In this document: piece after piece, positions 24,933 to 38,400 of the stretch | Layout of the letters: each line of letters begins with the position of its first letter | Position numbering within the stretch: position 1 is the first letter of the stretch | From: Chondrosia reniformis | Lineage: Eukaryota; Porifera; Demospongiae; Chondrillida; Chondrillidae | NCBI GenBank assembly: GCA_947172415.1 | Contig: OX359198.1 | Coordinates: forward strand, 6,045,401-6,109,400 | DNA length: 64,000 bases | Reading direction: 5' to 3' | Made by a program: the position numbers and the translations under genes | Notes under the pieces: model-generated | The model's input: the letters and a program-made list of their open reading frames with translations, nothing else | What the model was told of the DNA's origin: nothing | Database searches by the model: none

Positions 24933-25896
24933 CGGTATTACTAAAACGCGGAATACGGAATAGCGGAATAACGGAATAACGGAATAGCGGAATAACGGAA
25001 TAGCGGAATAACGGAATACGGAAAGGAAGTAATAAGACGAAGAAAAATGGCCGCTCCACGGGCGCGGCTCCATTTCGACGTAAAATACGAACGTGAAAGC
25101 GAAAGTCGAACGAAACGGAACGTGTAAGGGTTAGAGATCATCTACAAGCGGCCTATATCTCCATCACACGGCTACGCGAACGGTTTAGGCCAACGAATTG
25201 GCCAAGCGTGCATAGCTAGCCAGCTACCAACTTGGAACATAGCTAGATAGCTAAATGGCTTGATTTTGCGTGTCCTTCATGAATTGTAGCTAAGACATTT
25301 GTTGAATAGTTACATAGCTAGCTAACATGTTATGCCTAGGTTTGCAAAGAGCAGGTGCTTATGTTCGGGCTGTAGTTTTGCCATGATGCCAGGGTCAATG
25401 ACAAGTTCATTCCCTTTGAAGTCTGGCCAGTTGACTCTGAGGCAAGGCAGGTATACATGGTAGTAAGCATTGCCTGCTCTGCTTGTCGGCATGCCTGTGA
25501 TTGGGCTATTGAACTGCCTTTCTTCCATGTGCTGAATGGCTATATTATATGGTGGAGCAGCATAGCAACCAGAAGGCATCCTGGGGAACTTCTGTCTACA
25601 TCCATTACACATGCTGAGAAAATATGTATTAGTCATTGCGAAGTAGCCTAAGCCGTTACGCGTAGCCGTGTGATGGAGATATAGGCCGCTTGTAGATGAT
25701 CTCTAACCCTTACACGTTCCGTTTCGTTCGACTTTCGCTTTCACGTTCGTATTTTACGTCGAAATGGAGCCGCGCCCGTGGAGCGGCCATTTTTCTTCGT
25801 CTTATTACTTCCTCTCCGTATTCCGTTATTCCGCTATTCCGCTATTCCGTTATTCCGTTATTCCGCTATTCCGTATTCCGCGTTTTAGTAATACCG
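24933..25896. mobile_element. 964-bp DNA transposon with ~250-bp inverted repeats and 9-bp TSD (Mutator-like)
   Basis: The ends are CGGTATTACTAAAACGCGGA and its exact complement. The inverted arms run about 24933-25188 and 25649-25896. They match almost base for base apart from different numbers of a GGAATA/ACGGAATAGC subterminal repeat. The flanks carry a perfect 9-bp direct duplication, CCGCTTAAT, at 24924-24932 and 25897-25905. Long inverted repeats with 9-bp duplications are typical of Mutator-like (MULE) elements. No transposase is present, so the copy is non-autonomous. The near-identical arms and intact duplication indicate a recent insertion. Confidence 0.88.
25322..25636 (-). CDS. 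104-aa open frame inside the transposon, Cys/His-rich
   Basis: This open frame lies entirely in the unique core between the inverted repeats. It has a CNGCRQ Cys pair and later YYHVYLPCLR, spaced like a degenerate zinc-binding module. The C-terminal part, LQPEHKHLLFANLGI, looks like the tail of transposon-linked proteins I associate with cnidarian and sponge genomes; that link is from memory and unverified. It could be a residual piece of the parent element's protein or captured host sequence. No DDE catalytic motif is seen. Confidence 0.35.
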   Translation of the reverse strand: MTNTYFLSMCNGCRQKFPRMPSGCYAAPPYNIAIQHMEERQFNSPITGMPTSRAGNAYYHVYLPCLRVNWPDFKGNELVIDPGIMAKLQPEHKHLLFANLGITC

Positions 25897-26199
25897 CCGC
25901 TTAATAGCCATGGATGTTTTCGAGTCTAAACTACAATAACAATAACAACTTGCTGAATAGTCCGGGACATGTACTACATGTTTTCTATTGTTCTCGAACA
26001 TGACATCGAAAACAATTTGCTTCCACGATTTTCCGCCAAGTTCACGATGTTTCCCGCCGACAATTTCTAATAAATAGGCAAGGAAATTTTCAGTCTTTGG
26101 CCTCCGGGCTATCAACTCTGGAGGTCTACTTTGGTGTGGATCGATGCGAAAACCATTCTTGGAGTACGAGTAATGGTACATGCTTTTCCGAAGGGTCAT
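25885..26199 (-). CDS. Unrecognised 104-aa open frame ending in the transposon right end
   Basis: The frame starts at an ATG after an in-frame stop, passes through ENFLAYLLEIVGGKHRELGG and then reads into the transposon. If the insertion is ignored, it would end only four codons past the target site (KRSKS then TAA). It may be a small or partial host exon hit by the insertion, or chance. No family is recognised. Confidence 0.2.
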   Translation of the reverse strand: MTLRKSMYHYSYSKNGFRIDPHQSRPPELIARRPKTENFLAYLLEIVGGKHRELGGKSWKQIVFDVMFENNRKHVVHVPDYSASCYCYCSLDSKTSMAIKRRYY

Positions 26200-27337
26200 C
26201 GGTGTTCGTATAGTGGGGTGGTCTCTCTATCTATGGGTTAGTGCCTGGAGATGTATCTCACTATTAATCCTGCTTGTGTGTTAAATTGGCACTTGCGGAT
26301 TCTTGCTATACGACCCGTACCTGGAGGTTGGTGTGGTTCCAGTGCCACTACGTAGTCGGTCAGGAAGCTATTGTAGGCTGCCACATCAGGTTGGTTTAAT
26401 TTGGAAGGCATTTGCATTTGGAATTGGAATTTTACATGCGCATGTGCTCCAATGTTTAATGCTGGTAATTATGTATTCTCTAATTCTTTTCTTGTAGTTC
26501 ATCGATGGGTCCCTACTCTAAAGCGACCTGGCCGATCCCAATGAGCTAAAGTCTGTGTACAGTACTCTCAAGCTGCGTTGTGTACACATGATGATTCTCA
26601 TTGGTGGGAGTTTGTGGTCCGCCAGGGTCGGGCTTGTACTGTCCGTAGCGTGAGGCAGTGCAGGACTAGTAACTGGTCACAGGTCGGTCAGGTACGCCGG
26701 ACCGTTCCCGAGCAACTTCTCTTACGACGCCAGTAGTGGAAGTGTCAAACAGAGTTGAGAAACCGGAGGCCTTTTGGGGCACGAAGTACTTCTACCTCCA
26801 CGTGGTGTGCCCTGGGATCACTTTACACTCAGTAAAGTGATGCAGAACGAAGTACTACAGCAAACCACTCCAAGCCACTCAAAAGAAGGAAACAAAGCTA
26901 GAACATGATCTTTCTTTACAACCGTGAAGAACTAAAAAACTATATTTGTTTGAAAAATGTTTCTTTTTAATTTTGGAAATGTATGTATATTTCAGAGTTG
27001 TCAAACAAAAATGATCATCGATTATATATACGATGGTGATACGTACTAGTGAAATATAGCATATATATAACAAGTGCATCCATGTATGCTTGATTGATGA
27101 CTTAATGTTATGTTGAACTGATTTATTTGTCATGATGTATTGGCGTGTGCCTCATAGGACAGTTTGTCCTAGTGCTATGCATGTGGCACGTAAAATAATA
27201 AAAATAAAGATAATAATAATAATATAAGCATTCAGTATACTCTTGTAAATTCTTGCATAACAAGCATAGTTATAATAGGAAGTCGATTAACCAAACGTCG
27301 CCGATCGTTGCGCAATCTCCACGCATATACTTTGGAA
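25906..27337. other. Stretch between transposon and thiolase gene
   Basis: Apart from the frame above, the part at 26290-26880 is noticeably less AT-rich than its surroundings. It holds a 60-odd-codon plus-strand frame (about 26550-26736) with Trp/Cys-rich reading such as HDDSHWWEFVVRQGRACTVR. That could be a decayed coding fragment but lacks supporting structure. The thiolase promoter must lie in the last few hundred bases. Confidence 0.35.
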
Positions 27338-29289
<1,952 letters not shown>

Positions 29290-30050
29290 CTATTTGACTA
29301 TTTAAATTTCATTATTTTGAAGTCAACATTAGGTATGCAGCCTCATGTGCATGGCTTATTGTTTGGATATTTTTTGAAAATATTTCTAAGGAATATCACT
29401 GGAAGAGCGCTATAGACCGATCGCTAGGTAGGACTGAATCTAGTCCTTCTGCGAGGTAATATTAATATTAGTAATATTATTATTCAGTAATATTATTATT
29501 ATTTTACTCAGGAATGTCCCTTCAGCTCACAGCTGGTCTACCAGGGAGTCCTGTAATTACAAACATCATACATATAATAGTCAGTAATCAGTTTGGGCAG
29601 ATGTTGATGGTAGGGGGTGCCACTTTTTCTTTCTTTTTCTTTACTGCCCTGGAGGTGAGCCCTGACCATCCCATTGCTTTGTAATCTGTAATCTTCACAC
29701 ATAGCTTCCAGGCCACCAGCACCCCAAGGTAAGGTGTAATGGCAGCCTCGCAACAACAGCACGAGGAGGAAGTTCTGGAAACATTCATTAACCCCGCAAA
29801 CCTAAGAAATCATATATACATATATATTCACTGTAATATTCATGCAATGCGTAGCATCTTTCTGCATAAAGCATGTAGTCGTAAAGCGGCGTGTGTAACC
29901 TCGACACTTAGTGACTAGTGTAAATCTATATACATTCAACCTACATATCATAATATTGTGATAGCAAATATTTAAATGCTTTTGTAAAGCTAATGATGTT
30001 TACTATGTCTGTGTCTAATATTTAGATTGATAACGTTTCTCTGTATATAG
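29290..30050. other. Gap between thiolase and SLC4 relic
   Basis: The sequence is AT-rich, with ATT/AAT trinucleotide runs near 29458-29512 and no supported exons. Any promoter or missing 5' exons of the anion-exchanger relic would lie here, but I could not identify them. Confidence 0.5.
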
Positions 30051-32275
30051 GTTTATATAGAACTGTCAGAGCTCTGCACAAACAAAGAAGATCTGCTTCG
30101 GAAGGAAACAGCAAGATGGATGAAGTATGAACAAGACTTTGATGAAGTCAATGGTCAGTGGGGATCACCAATTATTATAATCAGATCCACACATCAGAAG
30201 TGACTGGATAGTGCATCCCATGGGGGAAGAGATCCACCTCAGGATTGAGGCCATATTTGGAGCCATAATCCCTGGGCTACTAGTATAAATACATTACACA
30301 TTCTCTTCCATTACATTAGAATGCTGTATATATGTATCTTAATGTGTACTCTAATTAGTTCATACAGCTAATCTTAAGTGTTTGTGTTCTAATGACGCAA
30401 CATGCAGATATACACACTATATTATTATCATTACCAATTTGACACCACAATCCCAAGTGGTTGGGATCACATTCCCATGCAAAACAAGCATAATAATACA
30501 GTCATGCAGTATACAGTCTCAGATTTTGACGTCCTTTGAATTGATCCATTCAAGTTTTGTGAGCGCCAACATCTAGGTCTTACTACCACTCCTCCTTTCA
30601 TTCACCCTTTCCAAATCTATATATATATTTCATTTCCTCCTTCTCCTACAATGTGTCTTATCTCTTATTAGACATCTTGACTAAATATCTATACCTGAAA
30701 CTTGACTCTTTTCCACAACTTCTTGACTAGGGAGCCATCTTATTATTTGTTGAATACCAGCTGACCATATCTGTTTTGACCCGACCCCACCACAAGTTGA
30801 AAAAGGGGAGTGGCTACCACTGGGACCTCCTCCTTGAGGCACTAGTGTGTCTATGTTCTATGTTCAGTGTTTGGACTGCCATGGATATGCGGAGCTCCCA
30901 TCCGCTCTGTTCAACACATCCAGGCCCTCAGTGTATACAGTAAAAGCAATGCTCCAGGAACCAGGCCAAAGCTGGTTAAGATTGACGAGCAGAGGATTAC
31001 CACCATCACAGTTCACATGCTAATGGGTAAGATGTTCACAGTCAACTAGGAAATGCAATTCATGTTAATTAAATTTCCCTATATCAAATTCATAATAATT
31101 CATGGATGTATGGTTTAAATAGGTAACTCATTGCCTAACTGACCAACTGTAAATCATTTATATCATCTGTAATCAAAGTGAAGCATAGTGTGCACCTTTA
31201 CCTGTCTCTACCTAGTTCTGTCTCCATGGCTTGGTGCCATCCTTTCCCACATTCCTGTTCCAGTTGTGTTAGGAGTTTTCCTGTATCTATCCTACATCTC
31301 GATCCCTTATGGCGTTCAGCTGATCCAAAGGATGAAGCAGCTGATTCTACCATGGATGTACCACAAATACATGCCATTCACTAAATCCATCAGACCTTGG
31401 AAGGTCAACACTTATACACCATTATATTCGGATCATTCTAGTTGCAGTTTTGTGGACTGTTAAGTAGCCATGTCCTATCCTTTACTGATAGTCTTGTTGA
31501 TACCAGTACACAAGCTTGTGGTCAAGTCTATATTCACCAATACATAAGCCACATTGGTGAGTCTTGTAAAAGTAATGCATTGCTACCCTCTAAACTACAT
31601 TCTTATGATATGGCCACCATACTCCAAGGCAAGCCCACCAATGTCCAGCTACTCCAATGCAAGCCCACCAATGTCCAGCTACTCCAATGCAAGCCCACCA
31701 ATGTCCTTAGCTACTCCAATGCAAGCCCACCAATGTCCAGCTACTCCAAGGCAAGCCCACCAATGTCCTTAGCTACTCCAATGCAAGCCCACCAATGTCC
31801 AGCTACTCCAATGCAAGCCCACCAATGTCCAGCTACTCCAATGCAAGCCCACCAATGTCCAGCTACTCCAATGCAAGCCCACCAATGTCCAGCTACTCCA
31901 ATGCAAGCCCACCAATGTCCAGCTACTCCAATGCAAGCCCACCAATGTCCAGCTACTCCAATGCAAGCCCACCAATGTCCAGCTACTCCAATGCAAGCCC
32001 ACCAATGTCCAGCTACTCCAATGCAAGCCCACCAATGTCCAGCTACTCCAAGGCAAGCCCACCAATGTCCTTAGCTACTCCAAGGCAAGCCCACCAATGT
32101 CCAGCTACTCCAAGGCAAGCCCACCAATGTCCTTAGCTTATCTCTTCAAGTGAGTCTTGGAAGTATTACAAATGCCAATTATTTTTACATATAGATTGAT
32201 TGTGAAAATGACTTCACGGCAGACCAGGATGTACGTGCACAGGATGAATATGACAACCTGCATGTTCCTTACTAA
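30051..32275 (+). pseudogene. Truncated, frameshifted SLC4A1-3-like anion exchanger
   Basis: Four exon-like pieces resemble chloride/bicarbonate exchangers. 30051-30153 gives VYIELSEL and ETARWMKYEQDF from the cytoplasmic domain. 30868-31026 gives FGLPWICGAPIRSVQHIQAL and DEQRITTITV. 31216 to about 31560 gives WLGAILSHIPVPVVLGVFLY and GVQLIQRMKQL. 32195-32275 gives AQDEYDNLHVPY then a stop, matching the acidic DEYDEVAMPV-type tail of anion exchangers. Nearly all of the transmembrane core, including QPLTILG, is absent. Within the third piece homology continues only after shifting frame: YIRIILVAVLWTVK is in another frame and is followed by a TAG, then SYPLLIVLLIPVHKLVVKSI in a third. The first three pieces still have compatible phases, so a transcript is possible. 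A pseudogene is the best reading; assembly error cannot be excluded. It lies 195 bp before an intact SLC4 gene. Confidence 0.72.
31612..32143 (+). repeat. 30-bp minisatellite, about 17 copies, in SLC4 relic
   Basis: The unit is CCAGCTACTCCAATGCAAGC plus CCACCAATGT, with occasional 3-bp TTA insertions and AAGGC/AATGC variants. It lies between the third and last exon-like pieces of the relic. Long open frames on both strands arise because the unit is a multiple of three. Confidence 0.93.
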
Positions 32276-32470
32276 TTACATTCCTATCATGCTTCGTACG
32301 ACCGTAATTTGAATTTCATAAAGTAACGAGTTGACAGTCAAATCACGTGCTACACGTCCGAGGAATTTTTTGAGCGTTGGCGTATGGTGTATTAGCCCAT
32401 TTAACCACTCTTCCTTGTCCAAGCTGCTGATGCGACGATTTCTATACCCCTGCTATTTTGACAGATAATT

Positions 32471-35400
32471 ATGTCGAAAGACGCTCAACTAGAAGCACAA
32501 ACTTCTCCACTCCCGTGGAGTCGACGGAGAGACACTGAACCTGAAATTGACACCAATCAAACGTCTTACTCGGACCTTCAAATGACTGCGTGGATTCCTA
32601 AATTCAGTGAAGAAGACTTTCAAAGTAAGTCCAGACAGTTAGTTTTCTATATTTCAGTCTTCTCAGAATGCCTAGATATCTTAATATACGTAGGTACACT
32701 CCTCGTGGGCTACCGTTAGGTCCTCGAGACTGGATTGTTTCCTCCAGGTTCATAGACAAACTGATGACTAGGAGAATTATGTGGTGTATGCGGTCTGTGT
32801 TTGACGTTCCCTGTTCTTCCTCAATAGGTCATCGCAATGTCTTTGTCGGCATTCACGTCCCGCTGTCGGCCAAGCACAAGCATCGTAAGGGAAAGCACAG
32901 AAAGAAACGTTCGGTCGACAAGACAGCAGACGGCAACCGGTCGCCACCAGGTAAGTCAGTACATCAGAATGATGCAGTTCGGCTAGCGATAAGTGCCACT
33001 ATCCTCCTCCAACTGTCGCCGGCAGTGTTCATATCAATTGTGCACTAGTACAGCTGTACAGACGCGACCATATGTGTTCATCTGCACAAATTTTATAACT
33101 ACACGTTTACTATTTGCCATTCTATGATATTCGAGTAATAGGCCAGGGAGACAGGTCTGAGTTGAGCCATGGGATGGCTAATCATCTGGTGCAATGTTAC
33201 CAAGGTGTGAATTAATGTCTTTGATACTGGTAGACTCGCCCTGCAGATTACCTCTAGTGAAGCCAGTCCTTAGAAAGGATTCTCCAAAAGCAGATTCTCT
33301 GGCCAGTTTTAGTTTCAATCCCTCCCGTACAATTGTTAAATAAGACTGTCTATATGTTTCAATAAGTGCTTCCAATAGTCTCATGATTGGGAACAAACGT
33401 GATACTAAATTGGGAAAATTGTACCAACCACATTAACCCTTTGAAGGCAATTTAAGTACTTGTGAATCTTGAGTATATTTGTTCAATTGTAAGAAAGGTT
33501 TGACTTCCATTCTCTGTTTGCCAGCATTGGCTTGCTAAGGTAAATATTCATATTGGCTGTCTTTACTGTTGTTTTCAGTTTTCAAATTATTGGTGCGTTG
33601 TAAAAGACATGTTATATCCATGCATTATGTGCATTAAGAGCAATAATTTTCAGTGTGCAAACATTACTGTTGAGTTTATTTGTGAAGTTATTGAAGGTAG
33701 GGTGAATTTCTTTACTTGAAGTGTAGGTGGAGAGTGTTGAATTTTGATTAAGGGTTTGTTCTGTCTGCCTTTACTTTTAAACAGAGATAGCGAGCTATGG
33801 AGTCCTGCCAAAGACACCAGTTGATCCTTGTGACCGTGTCAAGTTTATCCTCGGAGAAGATGATGATGGTCCCGGGAAGCATGAAGTGTTCACTGAAATG
33901 GAAGAGCTCTCAATGCACCATGGAAGACCAGTGTGGAAGGAGACCGCTAGGTAGATCATGCATGCCATTTCTTTAAATGTAATTTATATATAACCAATAC
34001 CATGACAGCAGAAAGCCTCTAGTATTTTGTTAGTTAGAATCAGTGTTATGTTTGCAGACTGTGAACTTTTGGAGGGAGGGGAGGAGCCTATTTTGGAGGG
34101 AGAAAACTGTTGATTAGATATTGAATGGTATTATTTTCACATTCTCCCAATAGACTATTTCTGTAAATTGCATCCCACTCCATTATCATAGCAACCATGC
34201 TACTACTAACTGTCTATTCTTCCAGGTGGCTCAAATTTGAGGAAGATGTGGAGGAGGGGGGCGATAAATGGAGTAAGCCCTTTGTTGCCACCTTGTCTTT
34301 ACGAAGCCTGTTTCAACTGAGGAGCAACCTCCTTCGTGGAACAGTCCTGTTGGACCTGGACGCGACCAATCTGGTTCAGATTGCAGGTACAGCACCTAAC
34401 GGCACATAACAGTTTCATTACTACACAGCTAGACTAATCCAATCACTTGTAAGGCTGGGCTGGTCACTTGCTGAGCATTACATTAAGTTACAGTTACATC
34501 CTGCCCAAATTTGATGTTGTGCACATATGCATGTACTGGTATTGTAAGAAGCATGTAACACTATGAAATCATTGTGTATTGTAAATTAAAACAGTCCCTC
34601 AGCCAGATATACTGACCACAGTTGATACACAACTATAACTAATACTTGTTATGATGTACATTCCTTGGAAAGACTGGGCTGGGGGGAGTGCTAATCTAAT
34701 CTGTGGAAGTGAAAGTCTTGCCATCCTGTATCATTATTGCCTCATCAAAAGTTTCAATAGAAAACCTATAATAGGTATGTCACAAGATCTGTTGTGAATT
34801 CCTACCAGCTGTTGGTCACATGCAGCGCAAGGCAGAGTGTAAATTGAGCTGTCACTTTGTGGTGTGTGTACCTGTCAGTCTCTCTTGTGTGCTGTTGTGT
34901 CCTAGTTTGGTGTAGTTTGTTACTTTGTTCACAGCTGCACAAGAATATATGTATGTAGTTGGATTCAATGGAGTAGTTTCATTAAACACCTTTTCCTTCT
35001 ATTTGTAACATTTTCAATTGATTTAACATCCACTACATAACTGTTCAAGCTATTTTCATTTCATTTAACAATAAATAAGTTAAATATGTTTCATAGCTAC
35101 TACTCATTATAGAGTGCAGTAGTAACTAAAAAAGGAAATATACTTTTTAAGCGAAACTACTCTAAATATTCTGTGCTGTATTCTTTTGTAGGAGCGAAGC
35201 AAATGTCAACTGAATCCTCTCTCTGATTTAGGTTCAATCTATAATTGTGTCACTCTTCATTTTCTCTCTCATTTTAATATTTTTCAATTAATATACTAAA
35301 TTTATGCTTCCATTTACAAGTACAATACTACATACATGCAGTAGTTGGAAATAGCGAGGGTCACAGTAAAGCTCCAATCCATCATGTGAAATATCCTCTA

Positions 35401-38400
35401 GAAATCTCAATCAGTAACTCTCTCCCTGTGGTATTGCAGAACCCTGTTATTACTAGTGGGCAGATCTGGGTGGACATGGTCATGCAAGGGCTGTCATGCA
35501 TGAATCATGACATATTTCCCAGGCCCTCCCCTGGAGGCAGTTACACACACCTCCTCATCTCTTTTTCTTTTTTTCCTTTTTTTACAGATATAGTGCTAGA
35601 TAACTTGGTGTCCTCCAATCAACTAGAGGAGGAGAACAGAGAGAAAGTGAGGGAGGCCCTGCTGATTAAGCATCGCCACCAAGATGTGAAGGAGCACGAC
35701 TTCCTCAAGCACATCAGAGGAATAAAGCGAGCTAATTCTCATCCAAAGAAAATGAACTCGATGGATGACCCAGAGGCAGAAATGACCTTACAGCCGCCTG
35801 GCCAGATGTCAGGTATGTGAGTGTGTGTGAGAGAGAGAGGGTGGATTGAGAGTGAACTCCTACGTACGTAAATCCACCACTTTCTGAGTTCCTAAATTTA
35901 AAGTATACATAATACACATGATATAAATACAGTCTCATGCAAGCCTCAACTCCACCTCCACGTGGTTCCTGAACCACTGAACTCTTGCCTGCCGCAGTAT
36001 GTGATACTTATGAAAATCAGTACATGTAGGAATCAGCTAAAGTAATAATTCTGTAAAGCAAAATGTTATTATCCTTAGAAGGCATAAGAAGGCATAGCCC
36101 ATGTATTCACATTAACCACTCTAGTGATTGTACATTAACCCCTCTAGTGATTGTACATTAACCCCTCTAGTGATTGTACATTAACCACTCTAGTGATTGT
36201 ACATTAACCACTCTAGTGATTGTACATTAACCACTCTAGTGATTGTACATTAACCCCTCTAGTGATTGTACATTAACCCCTCTAGTGATCCAATATAATG
36301 AATCTTTAATGCTACATTGGTCAACACTTAAGTAGTTTCCACCCTTTTCTGGCTTCTCATTCCAGCTCGTTCCTTGTCACTTGTGAGTAACTTGAGCAAC
36401 AAGTTCCCGTGGTTCTCCCAGTCAGCGAGGAACTCTCCTCAGACATCTCGTACAGACCTGCACCTTAATTCTGGAGGCAATGCACCGTCTGTAGAATCCT
36501 GCTCGCTGGATGATCGTATACATACTAAACAGGAAACTAAAGTAGGTCAAACGCTACATCCTCAACCTTCAAATGTGAAGCGCCCCCAGTCTTCAATGTA
36601 CCTTGGATCAGATACCCTTTGTACATACGTAGCTATGTATCTCTTACTTGGTCTTTTAGTATCATGGAAATAACAGGTTTCTGAAAAAAATTCCCCCAGG
36701 GGCTGAGGCCTCAAATGTTCTTGTTGGAGAAGTAGATTTCCTCACAAGACCTATTATTGCATTTGTCAGACTTGCAAGCTCTGTGTTGCTAGGAGACCTG
36801 ACGGAGGTCCCCATACCAACCAGGTTCCTGTTCATCCTGCTGGGACCAGTAGGCAACAGAGCAAGGTTCCATGAGGTCGGCAGAGCCATCTCCACCTTAA
36901 TGGCAGACGAAGTGTTCCACGACGTCTGCTACAAGGCTGGGACCAGAGAAGACGTGATTGCAGGAATCGATGAATTTCTGGATAAGGTAAAGTTCATTAC
37001 AAGCCAGGTTGCCCTGAAGGCTTCCTTAATGATGAGGTTATTGAAGGTATACAGCATATGTGGATATGTGCATGTTACATTGATTGAAATAGTTGTGGTT
37101 TTGTTATTATCTTGAAGTTGTAGATTACTGGAACATACCTTATTTATCATTATAAGCTTGAAATTTCATTTTAAATCGTGTTTATTGTGGTTGCTAGGTG
37201 ACAGTGTTGCCGCCTGGTGAGTGGGACCCTAGCATTAGGATTGAGCCTCCAGCCAACTTGCATTCAGAGACAAGAAAAGCATCCCTCTTGCCTGCCGCAG
37301 TCAATAGTGCGAATCCAAGCGACACCAAACGAATGAAATCAAAGAATGGTGGAAATGGAAACGGAGGTGGTGGCCCTAATAAAGGAGAGGTAGAGGTGGG
37401 AGGTGTTGTAAAAGTAGATATAAACGTCGATGATGACCATGCTCAAGTTCAGTGCAGCAAATGGTACGCCCTCATATCATGCCACGCCTCCCTGTGCTTG
37501 TTTATTCTTGTGTGTGTACACATTGGGCGTGTCATGTTGTTTGTTTATTTGTGTTTGTGTTAGGCCGTTTGGAGGTCTCGTTGGTGATGTTAGGAGAAAG
37601 CTACCCTTCTATTTGAGTGACTATGTGGATGCTTTTCGTCCACGCTCAATTTCACCTATCATTGCATCAATCATTTTCATCTACTTTGCATCTGTTGCAC
37701 CAGCCATAACCTTTGGAGCTTTACTCGGAGAAAAGACAGACCATCTGCTGGTGTGTTGAATTTTTTCTTTTTCCCTTTTTTCTGACCTTTGAAGTACGGT
37801 TTTTGATTTGCTAGTTAATGTAATGTTTCAATTTTGTCTGTAGGGACCTGTTGAAATGTTGATGGCTTGCAGTATTGGGAATTTTATTTATGCCATATTT
37901 GGAGGCCAGCCTCTGACCATTTTGGGTGGGACTGGTCCAGTTCTCGTGTTTGAGGATATTGTGTATCGGTTCTGTGTATCCAACGATATACCATTTTTGC
38001 CTTTTCGTTTCTGGATTGGAATGTGGATCATGGTGGTAGGAATTGTTCTAGTAGCTACTAATTCCAGTTATTTGGTGCGATTCTTCACTCGATTTACAGA
38101 AGAAGGTTTTTCTGTGCTGATCTCAATTATCTTTATATTTGAAGCTTTCCGTAGCCTGTGGCATATTAATGTGGAATCGGCCTTTTCTCCCTGGATCCTC
38201 TATTCAACAGTTCCAAGAGATTGTAGCTGCATGGACACGGCAAACAGGAGTACAAGTTATACTGAGCTTCTACAGCAAAGTGGTCTAGACAGTGCTCATG
38301 GTTATCCAACTTGCAAGGACTTGAATGAGAGCTTTGTATCAAGTACTAATCAATGTCCTGAATTCTATGAACCGAATGTTTTTCTCATGTCAGTAATTCT

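Noticed and set aside
31442..32136. Plus-strand frames of 113-210 aa and a 98-aa minus frame at 31.4-32.1 kb
   Set aside because: Most of each is the 30-bp minisatellite; the short unique start is in a different frame from the SLC4 homology.
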